DNA of 64,000 nt from Campanula takesimana. Lineage: Eukaryota; Streptophyta; Magnoliopsida; Asterales; Campanulaceae. Shown here one piece after another: positions 34,539 through 46,753 of this stretch (its first letter is position 1; each line of letters opens with the position of its first letter). The translations under genes and the position numbers were made by a program. The notes under the pieces are model-generated. The model saw nothing but the letters and a program-made list of their open reading frames with translations, had not been told where the DNA came from and did no database searches. The stretch spans positions 1,302,001-1,366,000 of the forward strand of contig JAOWBW010000025.1 in assembly GCA_026119855.1 (NCBI GenBank), in the 5' to 3' direction.

Positions 34539-35951
34539 TGTCGGTAGTGGTGCCCTAGGCACGTTTAATAAACGTTGTAATTGTTATCATTTATTTCATA
34601 TCAATAAAGAGATGTTTTGATTATTATTGTTGTTCATGTTTACTTATAATAATCTCCATCCCTAGTACTTGTTAAGCACTAGTATAAAGGCTAAATGATC
34701 ATGAGATGATCATGTTAGATTTATGGGTACTTGTTTGGAACAAGGTACTGGACATGACCTGCTGTATGAGATTTATGTCATGGTCTATGTCGTACATATA
34801 TCTCATATTAGTTATGTCATTCGAATCCTTAGACATGAAGTTATTATAGTCTTCCACTTGATGAACATTATGTTTGACATATTTAAACGCTACCTTTAAC
34901 CAGATAGTTATAAAGGGTATGATTGGCATAATCGGATTCACGTAGGAAAGAGTAATAAGCTAAATGGATTTGTCCTTCTTCGGAGAGATGTCAAGCTTAG
35001 GCCTCTCGTAGGAATGATGTTGATAAAAATGTTCGGCCGGACTCAAATGAATTGATTAGATCAATGTCATTTGTATTATCAACATATTCGGAATCAAGAA
35101 AGTATTGAACAAAACAAGTTGACTTATTGACCATGACTTGTGTTCAATGACATCGTGGACAAAGGGATTGTGACATGTTCTAAAGGAATGCGAACTTGTA
35201 TCTAGTTATACTATTTGGGTAGGTATGACGGTTTGCTAGAACCTAATCATATCTTATGGCTTCATGTTTGAACCCATTGCCAACTTAGTGTAATCCTAGA
35301 GGGTCACACACAATAAAACGAATCTTAAATAAGGACTATATCGGAATATTGAGTCGAAGGACTTTGGAGGAATTTGGAAATTAGGGAAATCTGGGGCAGG
35401 TGTGCGACCGCACAAAAGGGTTTGGGCGGCCCCACAACTTGGCTCAAAAAGTACCATAACCTTCCAGATAGATGTGCGGCCGCACAGGTTGGTTTGGGCG
35501 GTCGCACACCATGTCGGGACTGGTTTCCTGATTTAATTAGGAAAAAGGATTTTGGACGGGTTTTGACACAAGTTTCCTATTTGGAATAGGTTTAACTTGT
35601 ATATAAACAGCCAAATTTGGGCCAGACTAATCCCTAGCTTTTGTACATGTCTCCAAAGAGTTTGAGAGAGTTTTATTTTGTTCTAAGATATCCTAGATTG
35701 AAGAACAAAATAATACACAAATAAAATTCCATATAGTTCATATTGATTGTGAAAACGTGTTTCACAATTTTGGTCTAGCAACCAAGATCAAGTGTTCTTG
35801 ATATTCGTTCAAGGTGTGGATACCGCTAGAGGGTAAAGCTCATCATCTTCAAAGTTCGTGTTCTTACTTGTTTGTGATTAAAGCTTCAATTTCTCCAAGG
35901 TGTGGATACCGCTAGAGGGTGAAGCTCATCATCTTCAAAGTTCGTCTTCAA
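34539..35951 (+). repeat. Copia 2 5' LTR, 3' end missing
   Basis: Matches the 3' LTR (57495-59009) up to CAATTTCTCCA near 35900. Then it repeats about 48 bp of its own sequence (AGGTGTGGATACCGCTAGAG...), already seen about 90 bp upstream, and runs into Tat C. GC boxes start at 35404/35425 and 35476/35497 (21 bp within each pair). Confidence 0.85.
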
Positions 35952-36172
35952 ATTTATCTTCAGCCGTTTGTGATGATAAGAAGGTCTTCAATGTTTGAAT
36001 GAGTCTTCAATTAGGTCACGTCAAGTTCTGTAATCCGTGTGATCGCTCCCTAAAAAATAGGAATAAGTTTACCTGCAAAAAACGTGTGTATATAATCAAG
36101 ATGCTTGATGTCAGGATGCAGGATGGCGGGACAAGTTGAATACTTCAAGATGCGGATTTTTACTCCCAAACA
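35952..36172 (-). repeat. Tat C 3' LTR, truncated
   Basis: 221 bp matching about 45071-45291. On the minus strand it starts TGTTTGGGAG at 36172 and stops being alignable near 35952, well before the expected AACA end. Confidence 0.85.
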
Positions 36173-36189
36173 ATTGCCCCTTAATTTTT
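36173..36189 (-). promoter_or_regulatory. Tat C polypurine tract
   Basis: On the minus strand AAAAATTAAGGGGCAAT directly precedes the LTR start TGTTTGGG. Confidence 0.8.
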
Positions 36190-36331
36190 GATCTTAAAAG
36201 GAAATTTTTGAAGGTCAAAAATTAATCCTTAACCGCTGGCATCCACTATCCGCATTAAATGACGTGATGGGGTAGTTTCATAGGTGAGTAGGCTTTTTGA
36301 GACCTCTTTGAATTACATAACCGTCTATTCC

Positions 36332-36340
36332 TATTTAAGG
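36332..36340 (+). promoter_or_regulatory. Candidate promoter (TATA-like) of the antisense ORF
   Basis: TATTTAAGG, 115 bp before the ORF ATG, on the strand opposite to the element. It would give the antisense ORF its own transcript. Only a sequence motif supports this. Confidence 0.45.
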
Positions 36341-36454
36341 CCGGCTTCTTGATTTTTCCTAATTCTCGAAAACAATCCACAAGGGTTTCTAGCACCTTCT
36401 TCAGTTTGCAGAGGTGAGTTCTTTCTATCTAAAATTTTCACTCTTTTTCTTAGA

Positions 36455-38097
36455 ATGGCTAGTGATCTTCCTGCTGGGTTTACTTGTCAAGGGTTTATAG
36501 AACACCCTGATGATGAAAGGTGTGAGTTAACAAGTGCTGATGTTGAAAATTTGAAGAAGTTTTTTCCCAAAAGTGCCGAATTCCTCGACCCTAATGCCCT
36601 CATGACCTCTGACTGTGCTTCTAATGAATGGCTTTGCTTTCTTGAATATCCTTTCCTGATTGGCCTCACATTCCCTTTTCCCCCTTCGATTATCTGTTTC
36701 TTTGAGGTAACTGGTTTGGCCTTCGCCCAGTTGATGCCCGTAGGATGGAAGAACTTAGTTACTTTGGAAAGGTTGAGCGCTGAGATGGGGTTAAGGGTTG
36801 GTTTGGAAGAACTAGGGTTTTGCTATGACTTGAGGTCACATGGAAGTAAGAGGTTTGGCTTTAGGGTTAAGACTAAGGCAAATAGCTTGGTAACAGATTC
36901 AATTGACAAGGACAGAAAGTGGAAGAATAGGTTTTTCTATGTTAAGAAGTTTACCTTGGAGGGAGTTGGAAAGATAAACTCTTTTTGGTTTGATGAAGGT
37001 AGGGCCACATTAAATTTCTTGACTTTGCTATTGACAAGGTTTTAGTTTTTACTCTGTATTCTGACAACTTGGTTTTATTTTGCAGCTTTGAAGTTGGATG
37101 AACTGTTTCCAAAACGCCCAGAGACTTTGTATGTGGTCAATATTGTTTGTGCTTTATCTCCCAAGAAGCGCAAGTTTGTACGTCCAGCCTCATTGGTTGA
37201 GCAAGGGGAAGAAGAAGTTGAGGAAGAGAAGAGTTCCAGTAAGACCCTACAAGCTGATCTAGGAATGTCTTCAGGTAAGATTCCTTCTTGAAATCTGATT
37301 TTCAAGTTCTGCTTATTTCTACTTAAAATGGGTTATTTCTGCAGCTACTCCTTCTCAAACTAGCATGGGTGGTGTTAGCAGTCTAATTGCCAGGTTCAAG
37401 AGGCCTAAGAATGAGGATGTCAAGCCACCTCTTCCCAAGGTTGAGAGCTCTAAACCTAAATTAGTGATTGGAGACATGGTGTCTTTCAAGAAGAGGAAGA
37501 GTGGGATTGTAGATATTGATGCTGCAGAGCCTATTGAGCAAGTATTAGTGCAGAAGGTAAATCGAGTTTTTTTACTTTGTACAAAAGTTTAGTGTTTGAA
37601 TATTTGTAATGACCGAGTGCAAGTTGTAGGTACATGATGCTACAAACATGTTGGCTAAAGAGGTTCAACTTTGGAAGGGTAAGGCTCAAGTATATTATCA
37701 AGATAAGCTTGAGGCTGAGGAGAAGCTGCTATCTGTGCAAAAGTAAAGGGATTCAAGGGTTGTTGCTATGGAGTTTGAGATCAAGAAGAAAGATAAAGAG
37801 ATTAGAGAATGGGTAATGAAAGTTGCTGAGATGAACAAGCTGAATAGGGCCGCTATGGATGCACTTAAAGAACGCATGACCAGGGAAGCTGGAAAGATGG
37901 TATTTGAAGTGAGGATCCAAATGATAGAGGAGTATCAAGCTGGAAAGCAAACAGAGTGGAACTTGGAAGATGAACAGGCTGCACTCAAAGGAATCCAGGA
38001 TGAGGAAGCTGGAGAGGTGAATTCCAAACCCCAAGAAATTGTTGCTGCAGAACAGGTTGATGATAATCAGGAGGTCAAGGTTGACAAGGCTTCCTAA
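36455..38097 (+). pseudogene. Tat C antisense accessory ORF with four exons (putative gypsy-type transposon domain)
   Basis: The ORF lies on the plus strand, opposite to Tat C gag-pol, between integrase and the 3' LTR. Exons 36455-36998, 37086-37274, 37345-37556 and 37630-38097 join in matching phases through GT-AG introns of 87, 70 and 73 bp. The predicted product is about 470 residues. Residues 60-160 (FPFPPSIICFFEVTGLAFAQLMP, LGFCYDLRSHG) resemble the Pfam 'putative gypsy type transposon' domain. The C-terminal exon is charged and probably coiled coil. An in-frame TAA at 37744-37746 interrupts exon 4. Antisense extra ORFs are known in Tat elements; their function is unsettled. The domain name is from memory and needs a profile search. 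Confidence 0.72.
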
Positions 38098-38980
38098 AAA
38101 GGAACATTTCTCTGTCTTGTGCATTCTGCAGGGGTTAGTCTTAAAACAATTTATGTTTATGTTTAAAAACAGAGGGGATGTCCTCTGAGACAAATAGAAT
38201 CTCTAGGATGTAAAGGTTTTTGGATACTTTGGACATGTTTCGGGTTTGTTCTATCCATGTCTATTGTTGGCATGGATCGAACTTTTGGATGCTTTGTTTG
38301 GGTAATGCTACTGTTTAAAGTTATTTTCTATTGCATAGTCAAAAATATATATATAACTGCATGGCAGCGATGAAACCAACGTGAGTAATTTAAAATTTTG
38401 TACAAGGTAACACGTCCATGTTACAACCAATTGTAAATAACTTAAGTCCACAATTTGGACAAATTCAAGAAGGTAATCAATATGTAACAAATACATTGGC
38501 CAACTTGCAACTTGAACAAATGTGGAAAACATGCGCACAGGCGAAGGTGTATGAACCTTTAACTTTTAGAAAGATGTATAATCTTTAAACCTTTGAAAGG
38601 TGATAGCCTTTAAAACCTTAGTACAAACTTCAGAAAATTAATCATAAGTTTTAACATTAATATGCTTACTTGAACATTCGTATAAGTTAGGCTTTTATCC
38701 AGCATGATGTCAACAAGTTTGACTGATTTCATCTTGAACAGTCCAAGTTGTTGTCTCTGGCAATTCGTCTGAACATATTGACCTAGTTGACCTGTGTTGG
38801 AATTTTGAGTTGCCTTGCAAAAAAAAACGCATGTTAGGGGTGGGTGTTAGCTTGGCTAACACCCCTCTGATGCTTAAGTCAGTAAGTGTCAAGAAAGATT
38901 AATAATTTGAAATAACAAAATTGAAATAAAGCTCAAATAAATCATACCTGATCTTTGGAATTGAATGGACAAGCTACAAC
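38098..38980. other. Non-coding interval between Tat C integrase and the antisense ORF
   Basis: About 880 bp with no sustained frame. It contains a short TA repeat near 38346-38355. It may hold the convergent 3' ends of the gag-pol and antisense transcripts (inference from position). Confidence 0.5.
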
Positions 38981-40464
38981 TTACATGTAATAAGCTTTAA
39001 TATTGACTGAATTCCAACTCCTTGGTATTCTAATGCCATCCAGGGTGGAGAGCCAATATGCACCTTTACCAGCTTCTGCATCAACAAGGTAGGGACCTTC
39101 CCACTTGGCTGCAAGTTTGCCTGCATTTAGTTCCCTTGTGTTCTGAAAAACTTTTCTGAGCACCATGTCTCCAACTCGAAATCTCCTAATGCGCACATTC
39201 TTGTTGTAAGACTTGGGGATTCTCTGTTGATAGGCCGCCATCCTGATCTTGGCCAAATCTCTTAGTTCATCGATAGTATCAAGATCTTCTGCAAGTATGA
39301 TCTAGTTATCCTTTGGAGTTATTAAACCATATCTAGCTGTTGGGATAGAAAATTCTACTGGAATTACAGCTTCAGTCCCATAAACCAAGGAGAAGGGAGT
39401 TTGGCCGGTTGCATTCTTAGGAGTTGTCCTATCTGCCCATAGTACTAGTGGCAACTCTTCAGCCCATCTTCCTTTCTTTTGATCTAAACGTTTCTTCAAG
39501 TTGTTCATAATCAACTTGTTGCTTGATTCTGCTTGTCCATTAGCTTGAGGATGTACCGGTGTAGAAGTAATCAGCTTGATTCCCCACCATGTGCAGAAGT
39601 CTTGGGCCTTCTTGTTGATAAACTGAGAACCATTATCACAAACAATTTCTGAAGGGACTCCAAACCTGCTGATGATATTTCTCTTAAAGAATGAAATCAC
39701 TTCTTTATCTCTAACTTGGACGAAGGCTTCAGCTTCGATCCATTTTGAGAAGTAATCAGTCAAGGCTAACATAAATACTTTACCCCCAGGTGCCTTAGGA
39801 AACTTTCCAACGTGTCCATTCCCCACTGCATGAAGGGCCAAGGTGATAGTATAGGATGAAATGGTTCGGCAGGTTGGTGCAGGATGTTGCTATGTCTCTG
39901 ACAAGCATCACATTTCTGAACATAATTAATTGCATCCTGGCGCATAGTTGGCCAATAATATCCTGTTCTCAATGCCTTGGAGGATAGTGACTTGCCCCCA
40001 GAATGATTACCACATTCACCTTCATGTAGCTCTCTTAAGACTTGTTCAGCTTGTTGTGGCTCTAGGCACCTCATGTACAAACCTGTAAATGACTTACGAA
40101 ATAGTACATTATCGATTAATATAAATCTGGATACCTTTATCCTGAAATCTTTTGCATTTTTGACACCTTGTGGCACTGTTCCATCCTGCAGAAATGTTAT
40201 TATGGGCAGTGTCCAAGATGCCTCTTCATTTGAGAAGCTAACTGATGTATCAGGTTGGTCTTCAACTTGGTTTGTTTCTGATTGATCAATTGCAGGATGC
40301 AGGATGTGGATTATAGGTATGGCTGTGTTCAACATGCTCCTGCAACTTGATCCTAGGTTGGCCAATGCATCAGCTTCAGCATTCTCATCCCTTGGGATTT
40401 GTTGGAAAGTTAATACTTCGAATTGTCCAGCCAAGGATTTAACATGCTGCAGATAACTTGACAT
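38981..40464 (-). pseudogene. Tat C second RNase H end and integrase
   Basis: Frame 40464-39766 has VLTFQQIPRDENAEADALANLG, the end of the extra RNase H. It then has the integrase zinc-binding end YVQKCDACQRHS and the core start PFMQWGMDTL. After a frameshift near 39790, frame 39841-39302 has LTDYFSKWIEAEA, VCDNGSQF and HPQANGQAESSNK (D, D, E of integrase). After an in-frame stop, 39256-38981 has the C-terminal region FRVGDMVLRKVF and KLAAKWEGPYLV. The parts are recognisable but not in one frame. Confidence 0.88.
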
Positions 40465-42230
40465 CCTACTATGCTTTCTGTATAAGATCCATTGAAGTGG
40501 TTAACCAACAACAAGGAATCACTATAAACATTGAGACATTTAACATTCAAACTTAAAGCAGTAACCAAACCCATGATGAGGGCTTCATATTCAGCCTCAT
40601 TATTGGTCGCCTTGAACTCACAAGCTATAGCTTGTGGAATCAGTTCTCCTTGGGGGGTTCTCAAGACTATACCCAAACCTGTACCCCTTGTATTTGATGC
40701 TCCATCTGTAAAAAGTGTCCACAATCTAGGAGAGTCTGAACCTTCAAGTTGTTGGACTTCGAGTTCAACTTCAGGTTGAAGGTTGGGACTGAAATCTGCC
40801 ACAAAGTCAGCTAGGGCTTGTGACTTGATCGCAGTCCTTGCTTCATATTGAATATCATATATACTAAGTTGCACATACCATTTTGCCATCCTGCCTGACA
40901 TCTCAGGTTTTCTCATCACGTTCCTGACAGAATAGTTAGTCCTCACAATAATAGGATGAACTTCAAAATAATGGCGCAACTTAATAGAAGCAGTTATTAA
41001 AGCAAGAACAAGTTTCTCAAGATGGGAGTACCTGGTTTCTGCATCTAAAAGAGACTTACTTACATAATAAACAGGGAGTTGTGTTCCATCTTGTTCTCTT
41101 GCCAAGACTGCGCTGACTGCATTTTCTGATACTGAGAGATATAGGTACAAAGCTTTACATGTTTCTGGTTTGGAAAGTAGAGGTGGAGTCGCCAGGTAAT
41201 CTTTAAGCTGGTTGAAGGCTGCTTCATGTTCTTCTGTCCACTGGAACAACTTGTTTTTCTTCAGCATGTCATATAACAACTTGCATCTGTCAGACGACTT
41301 GGAGATGAACCTGGTTAGAGCAGCAACTTTGCCTGTGAGCCTCTTTACTTCTTTAATACTCTTTGGAGACTCTAAGTTGATGATGGCTTTGATCTGTTCT
41401 AGACTTTCTTCAATGCCCCTCTTGGTCACCATGTAGCCAAAGAATTTTCCAGCCTTAACACCAAAGTTGCATTTTGATGGGTTCAGCTTCATGTTGAACG
41501 CCTCCAGGATGTCAAAAGCTTCCTTTAGATCTCGAGCATGATCTTCAATACACTTAGATTTCACCACCATGTCATCATTGTATACTTCCATAGTCTTTCC
41601 AAGCTGGTTCTTAAACATCATGTTGACTAGTCTCTGGTAGGTTGCCCCTGCATTCCTCAATCCAAAAGGCATGGCAATAAAGCAATATATACCATCTGCA
41701 GTAATGAACGCCGTGTCTTCCTGATCTGAAGGTTCCATCTGAATCTGTTGAAATCCTGAAGAAGCATCCATAAACGTCAAGACCTCATGGCCAGCTGTTG
41801 CATCAACTAGGGTATCAATGTGAGGCAAGGGAAACGGATCTTTAGGGCACGCCTTATTCAAGTCTGTAAAGTCCACACAGACTCGCCATTTCCCATTTTT
41901 CTTCTCTACAACCACCACGTTGGCCAACCATTTAGGATAGTCAACCTCTCTGATCATCTTGGACTTTAGCAACCTCTCTACTTCTTCTCTGATAATCTGA
42001 TTGCGTTCATGAGCAAATTTCCTTCTTTTCTGGTGGACAGGCTTGGCATTTGGGTCAATGTTCAATTTCTGGGTGATAACATCCTTGTTGATTCCAGTCA
42101 TATCTTCATGCTTCCAAGCAAAGAACTTTATACTGCTCCTCAGAAACTCAACGATCTCTCCTTCTATATTAGGAGGTAAGTCTGCGCCTATAAGAATTTT
42201 GACATCGGGATTAGAAGGATCAAGTTGCAC
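40410..42230 (-). pseudogene. Tat C reverse transcriptase and RNase H domains
   Basis: 606 codons open. RT: VVVEKKNGKWRVCVDFTDLNKACPKDPFPLP, FMDASSGFQQIQM, FIAMPFGLRNAGATYQR, then the catalytic box EVYNDDMVVKS, where the family normally has YVDD or YIDD. The connection RNase H (YLYLSVSENAVSAVL, RHYFEVH) is followed by the second, intact-looking RNase H (LFTDGASNTRGTGLG, NNEAEYEALIMGL, YSDSLLLVNH), diagnostic of Tat elements. The frame is lost by an indel near 40460. Upstream the same frame continues through two stops to 43424. Confidence 0.92.
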
Positions 42231-43424
42231 CTCTTTAATATCAAACTCTGCAGCTTCAAGTACATCCCGTGCCTTTCTCTGTAATTGCTATGCTTGCCTA
42301 GGACTGCTTGCTGCCTTCATGGACACCTTGTAACATTCCTTAGCAGTCTGCTGATCTCCTGAAACCTTGACTACTCCCCAAGGTGTTGGCAACTTGAGGC
42401 ACTGATGGTAAGTTGAAGGTACACCTTTCACATTGTGAATCCATGGCCTGCCCAGGATGATGTTTTAAGATGACTGACATTCTATCACACAGAACTTCTC
42501 CATAGAATTAATCCCTTCAACATATACTGGGAAAGTAATCTCCCCAAACGTGTGCTTTGTCTCACCACTGAATCCAACCAAGACAGATGAATTCTTAGTC
42601 ACATTCTCAAGTGGGATGCCCATTCCTTTCAAACCATCAGTTGTCACGATGTTAACTGAACTTCCATTATCGATCAAGATGCGTCTCACCAAACAGTTTG
42701 CAACTTGAAGACTCACTACCAAGGCATCATGATGTGGATCCTGGATGCTGACCCTATCATCCTCATCAAAAGAGATTTCATGCCCCTTCGCCTTGTTGAC
42801 GGATCTTAAAGGCAAATAAGACCTGTCCTCCTTCGCATCTGCAGCACGACGCTTGGCGGCTGAATAGGTTGTACCACAGATATCTGAGCCACCACTGATC
42901 ATGTTGACCACTCTAGTTGGAGGTGGATGAGGTGGTGGATTCTCAGGTTGTTTCTCCTGGTTGCCATTACGATCTTCAGTGCGTCCATGCCTTCTACCAA
43001 GTAGTTCTTTGAGGAGACCTTTGGACAACAAGTAACTGATCTCCTTCCTGAGTGCAATACAATTCTCAGTAGTGTGCCCAAAGTCTTCATGATAGGCGCA
43101 CCACTTGGACTTGTCTTTCCAAATAGAAGGTTTGTCTGCCTTCTTGGGCCATCTTGCTTTCTTACCCAGGTTGTCCATGGCATTGATCAATCCTGCAATA
43201 TCAACAGAGAAACAATAGTCATCAATTCTAGGATAGGAAGAATCATTATCCTTAACATTATCATTAACAACATGAATTCTAGAAGAGTAGGGTTTAGAGT
43301 AGGGTTTGCCTCTATTAGATCTGGCATGAGATGTTTCCATCTTGCCACCAGAATGGGACGAATCTGTTCTGCCACTAGAATGTTCTGGGGTCGCATTCTT
43401 CTTGGTTGCTTTGTCTTGGAGCAA
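42231..43424 (-). pseudogene. Tat C gag C-terminus and protease
   Basis: Frame 43424-42465 contains a CCHC-like remnant WCAYHEDFGHTTENC and the protease RRILIDNGSSVNIV (D-N-G instead of the common D-S/T-G; D-N-G-S-S is frequent in Tat elements). In-frame stops follow at about 42465 (CQSS-stop-NIILGRPW) and about 42290 before RT. It shares the RT reading frame. Confidence 0.85.
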
Positions 43425-43435
43425 CTTGTCGTCTT

Positions 43436-44710
43436 CTAGCCTGATGAATTTGGAAGCTCTGGTTCTGACCTCTTCCAGCCTCTTGCATGGTGCATCACTA
43501 GGTCATCATAATAAGGAGAATCCTTCTTAAGTCCCATCCTGAAGGCTTCAATCGCAGTTATTGTATCTAGGTTAGAGATGTTTACCGCCTCCTTGTTGAA
43601 CCTGCTCAGGTAGTCTTTAAGTGGCTCGTTAGGTTGCTGGACCACCCTGTATAGATCACTTGTCAGTTTCTCAAACATCATGTTACATGAAAACTAATTA
43701 GTGAACAGGTTGATAAGTTGAGCATATGATCCAATGGAACCCAAAGGTTGGCTAATGAGCCATCTCAAAGATGCTCCTGTAAGAGTTGAACCAAAACCCT
43801 TGCAAAAGCATGCTTCCTTGAACTGGGGTGGAATGTGGACCACATCCATCTTCTCCTGATACAATGCAACATGTTCAGCTGGGTTCGTTGTCCCATCGTA
43901 TTGCTTCATATGGGGTGGACTGAACTTCTTTGGTATGACCACGTTGGCTATGGCCGGAGCGAAGCGAGATTCATTGTAACATGTTGGAGACGCCTGGTTG
44001 TGTGGCATAATCATCCCTGGTACACTCATGACTAATTCTTTCAACTCCTGCATTTGACGGCTAAGCAAGCTACCTGCATCGTTGTTTGCAGCAGCAAATT
44101 GACAATTATTACGATAATCGAATTCAAATTGAGGGTTAAGACTCCCTGTCGCCATCGAAGTAGGAGTCAAAAATGTTGCTGAGGTTGGAGTGATAGTTTC
44201 AGGATTGACTATCGTGTTGTTGGTGTTCAGGTTGGTAGTTGGCGTGATCCCACCAAATCCAGATGATCCAGCAATGTCAATCCCGAAAGTAAGCCTTCTG
44301 GGTTGATATGGAGAGTACAGATTGGAAGGTGCATTTGAAGCAATAGACTGGAAAATGCTAGGCAAGCTGGTCTGCTGCACCGCCCCTATACCACCTTGAA
44401 GAGAAGTCACCTCGCGCTGCAACCTGGAAACTTGATTCATCATCATGGTGGAGGTATCATTCTGAACTTGAATCTGGTTCCTCACTTCACGCAGTATGGA
44501 AGTCAAGTTGGAAGCGATGTCAATAGGGATCTCTTGATTTGCGGCAGTGGATGATCCATCCTGAATCTGGATTGGTCTTGAGACACCTCCAATGCTCTGA
44601 GTTGAAGACATCACGGCTGATGAGGCTGGAATTGTCTCCATAGTTGCCATCAAACCAACTGATGTCATGGTTGAAGACAATGCAGTCGACATCTCGAATT
44701 CCATTGACAA
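43436..44710 (-). pseudogene. Tat C gag
   Basis: The frame from ATG at 44710 has a variable N-terminus, then ANVVIPKKFSPPHMKQYDGTTNPAEHV, CFCKGFGSTLTGASLRWL and, after an in-frame TAG near 43694, FEKLTSDLYRVVQQPNEPLKDYLSRFNKEAV and AFRMGLKK. This is the retrotransposon gag core of Tat elements. A frameshift near 43436 separates it from the protease frame. Confidence 0.87.
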
Positions 44711-44724
44711 TTATAAGACCAAAG

Positions 44725-44746
44725 TTTCCCACGGACGGCGCCAAAT
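44725..44746 (-). promoter_or_regulatory. Tat C primer-binding site
   Basis: The minus strand reads ATTTGGCGCCGTCCGTGGG directly after the LTR end AAACA, the PBS type common in Tat elements. Confidence 0.85.
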
Positions 44747-45291
44747 TGTTTTGGTCAAATTTCGCAATTCAACTTAAAGAATAATAGTTTGGGCAAAATG
44801 GAATATGATTGCAAGCAATTCAAGATCAATAGAACACGGTGTTTAACGAGGAAAGCCCTTGAACAACTTGTTCGCCGGCATAAAACCTCAAGATGGAATT
44901 TTATTGGTATTGACTTGGAAATATAATGAATTGAAAGAACAAAAAGTGATTACTACGAGAATGGAAGATAGTGAGTGTGTGTGTATTACAAAATGTGTCG
45001 GCTATTTATAATGAGGGTTTAACTATGAACTAGTAGGTTTTTGCCATGAATCTCGGGAGGTTAGTTGAAGATTTATCTTCAGTCGTTTGTGATGATAAGA
45101 AGGTCTTCAATGTTTGAATGAGTCTTCAATTAGGTCACGCCGAGTTCTGTAATCCGTGTGATCGCTCCCTGAAAAATAGGAATAAGTTTACCTGCAAAAA
45201 ACGTGTGTATATAATCAAGATGCTTGATGTCAGGATGCAGGATGGCGGGACAAGTTGAATACTTCAAGATGCAGATTTTTAATCCCAAACA
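44747..45291 (-). repeat. Tat C 5' LTR
   Basis: 545 bp on the minus strand from TGTTTGGG to AAACA. A TATA box, TATAAATA, lies at 45010-45003. Confidence 0.88.
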
Positions 45292-46753
45292 ATGATGTTT
45301 ATGTGTTATATGATTTTATGTGGTTTATTGTTTTACAACTTTAATCGCACTATTGAATCGCACTAAAAATTATGTTGGATTCTGATTTGTTTGATTATTA
45401 ATTTTTGATTGGATCAAAGTTTTAATAATCGGGGAAAATAATTTTGAGACAAATTTTCGAACTTTAAAAATTCATTCTAATGCTACTGTGCGACCGCACA
45501 GAAAACCTTGGGCAGCCGCACAAGTTTGGGCGACCGCACAGTCTTTTCTTGGGCGGCCGCACAGTTGTCAGGATTCTGGCTTTGATTTTCGGTCAGAGTC
45601 AGAATCTGGAATTTTGATGGGGCCCGACCAGACCAGTGACAAGACCAGCCAGACCTGTTGATCTGGAGTGGATTTTGGGCAGTTGATTTGGGTGTGGATC
45701 CTGGGGTTTGATTTTCCTATTTGTTTTAGTCTTGTGATTCTAAGATTTGTTCAAGGTTTGGATGGCTAATCTACGTTCATCGAGATTGTGTTTCCCAAAC
45801 TTGATCGCAATCAAAGTTTCAAAGATAAAAGGAAGTTAGAATTATGAAGAGTTCATAATTGCTAAAATTGAGAAACAAAGTTCTTGATTCAAAGATTGGA
45901 GATCCATGTGGAATTGTGGATGCAATTGGCCTACGTTCATCGAGACCATCTATTGCTTAGTTTCGGCCACATGGACTACTTTCTTGGTTTCTTGAATTAG
46001 TGCGGAATTGTGGATGCCTTATGGCTTAGTTTCGGCCGCACTTCTTGTTGTCTTGATTTGGAGATAATAACCAAAGTTGAAATAGTCTCATCCTCATAAT
46101 TATAGAGAAACTAATGACACATAAATATTATGATTAAATTAATGGAGATTAATTTAGTGGCTAAACTTGATGCGTAACATGTTTATATTATGTGCTCATA
46201 AATGTGTTGTATGCTATATGTGATGAACCTTCAAAGAAAATTTTAAGTCCTTTATTGCCATTCCATGATTAAAACACTTGTTAATACATGGGTGAATTTA
46301 ATGTAGACTCGCCCTAGCGAGATGCATTGACTTTATTTATGTATGATCAAGATAGATAATGTGGGCACGCCCTAGCGAGGCACATTAACTATACGTTTAA
46401 AATGGTTGAACTTAATTGGGTCTCAAAACAGTTTTGAGCCTAGGCAAAGATGAGACTTAACATGCTTTTTGAAATAGGATTTCTTAAAGAATCTCATAAA
46501 AGGAACTAAGAGTCATATGAGATATGATTGACAAGAGTTGTCTACCTAATTAATTTGATTTTGTGTAATCCGCCTTAGCGGACTTAAAATTAAATTAAAG
46601 CGGGATCTTAACCCATTTAAATTATATTATACATTGGATGTATGAGAAGGTTATATAATTTAGTGGGAGTATTTTTTTGAAAAATACATTGATTATTTCT
46701 TTAATGAAAATTGGTACTTATTAAATTTTGGAAATTTTGCATAATTGTAGATA
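45292..46753 (+). other. Copia 2 leader, 5' end missing
   Basis: Aligns with the Copia 1 leader from about 11106 on. GC boxes start at 45490/45511 and 45530/45552 (21 and 22 bp apart). The CGCCYTAGCG decamers recur near 46311, 46369 and 46571. It contains about 45 bp (near 46600-46650) not present in the Copia 1 leader. Confidence 0.8.

Larger units (their letters stand above)
35952..45291 (-). mobile_element. Tat C: Tat-lineage Ty3/Gypsy element, minus strand
   Basis: Read on the minus strand: 5' LTR 45291-44747 (TGTTTGGG...AAACA), PBS ATTTGGCGCCGTCCGTGGG, gag, protease, RT, two RNase H domains, integrase, a long 3' region with an opposite-strand spliced ORF, a purine tract, and a truncated 3' LTR (36172-35952). 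The second RNase H and the antisense ORF are marks of the Tat lineage. The left junction with Copia 2 has lost the last 320 bp or so of the 3' LTR, so no TSD can be verified. Confidence 0.9.

Noticed and set aside
36414..36453. Possible 40-bp intron in the leader of the antisense ORF (GTGAGT...TTCTTAG)
   Set aside because: The splice-site sequences look good, but 40 bp is below the usual minimum for plant introns (about 60-70 bp).
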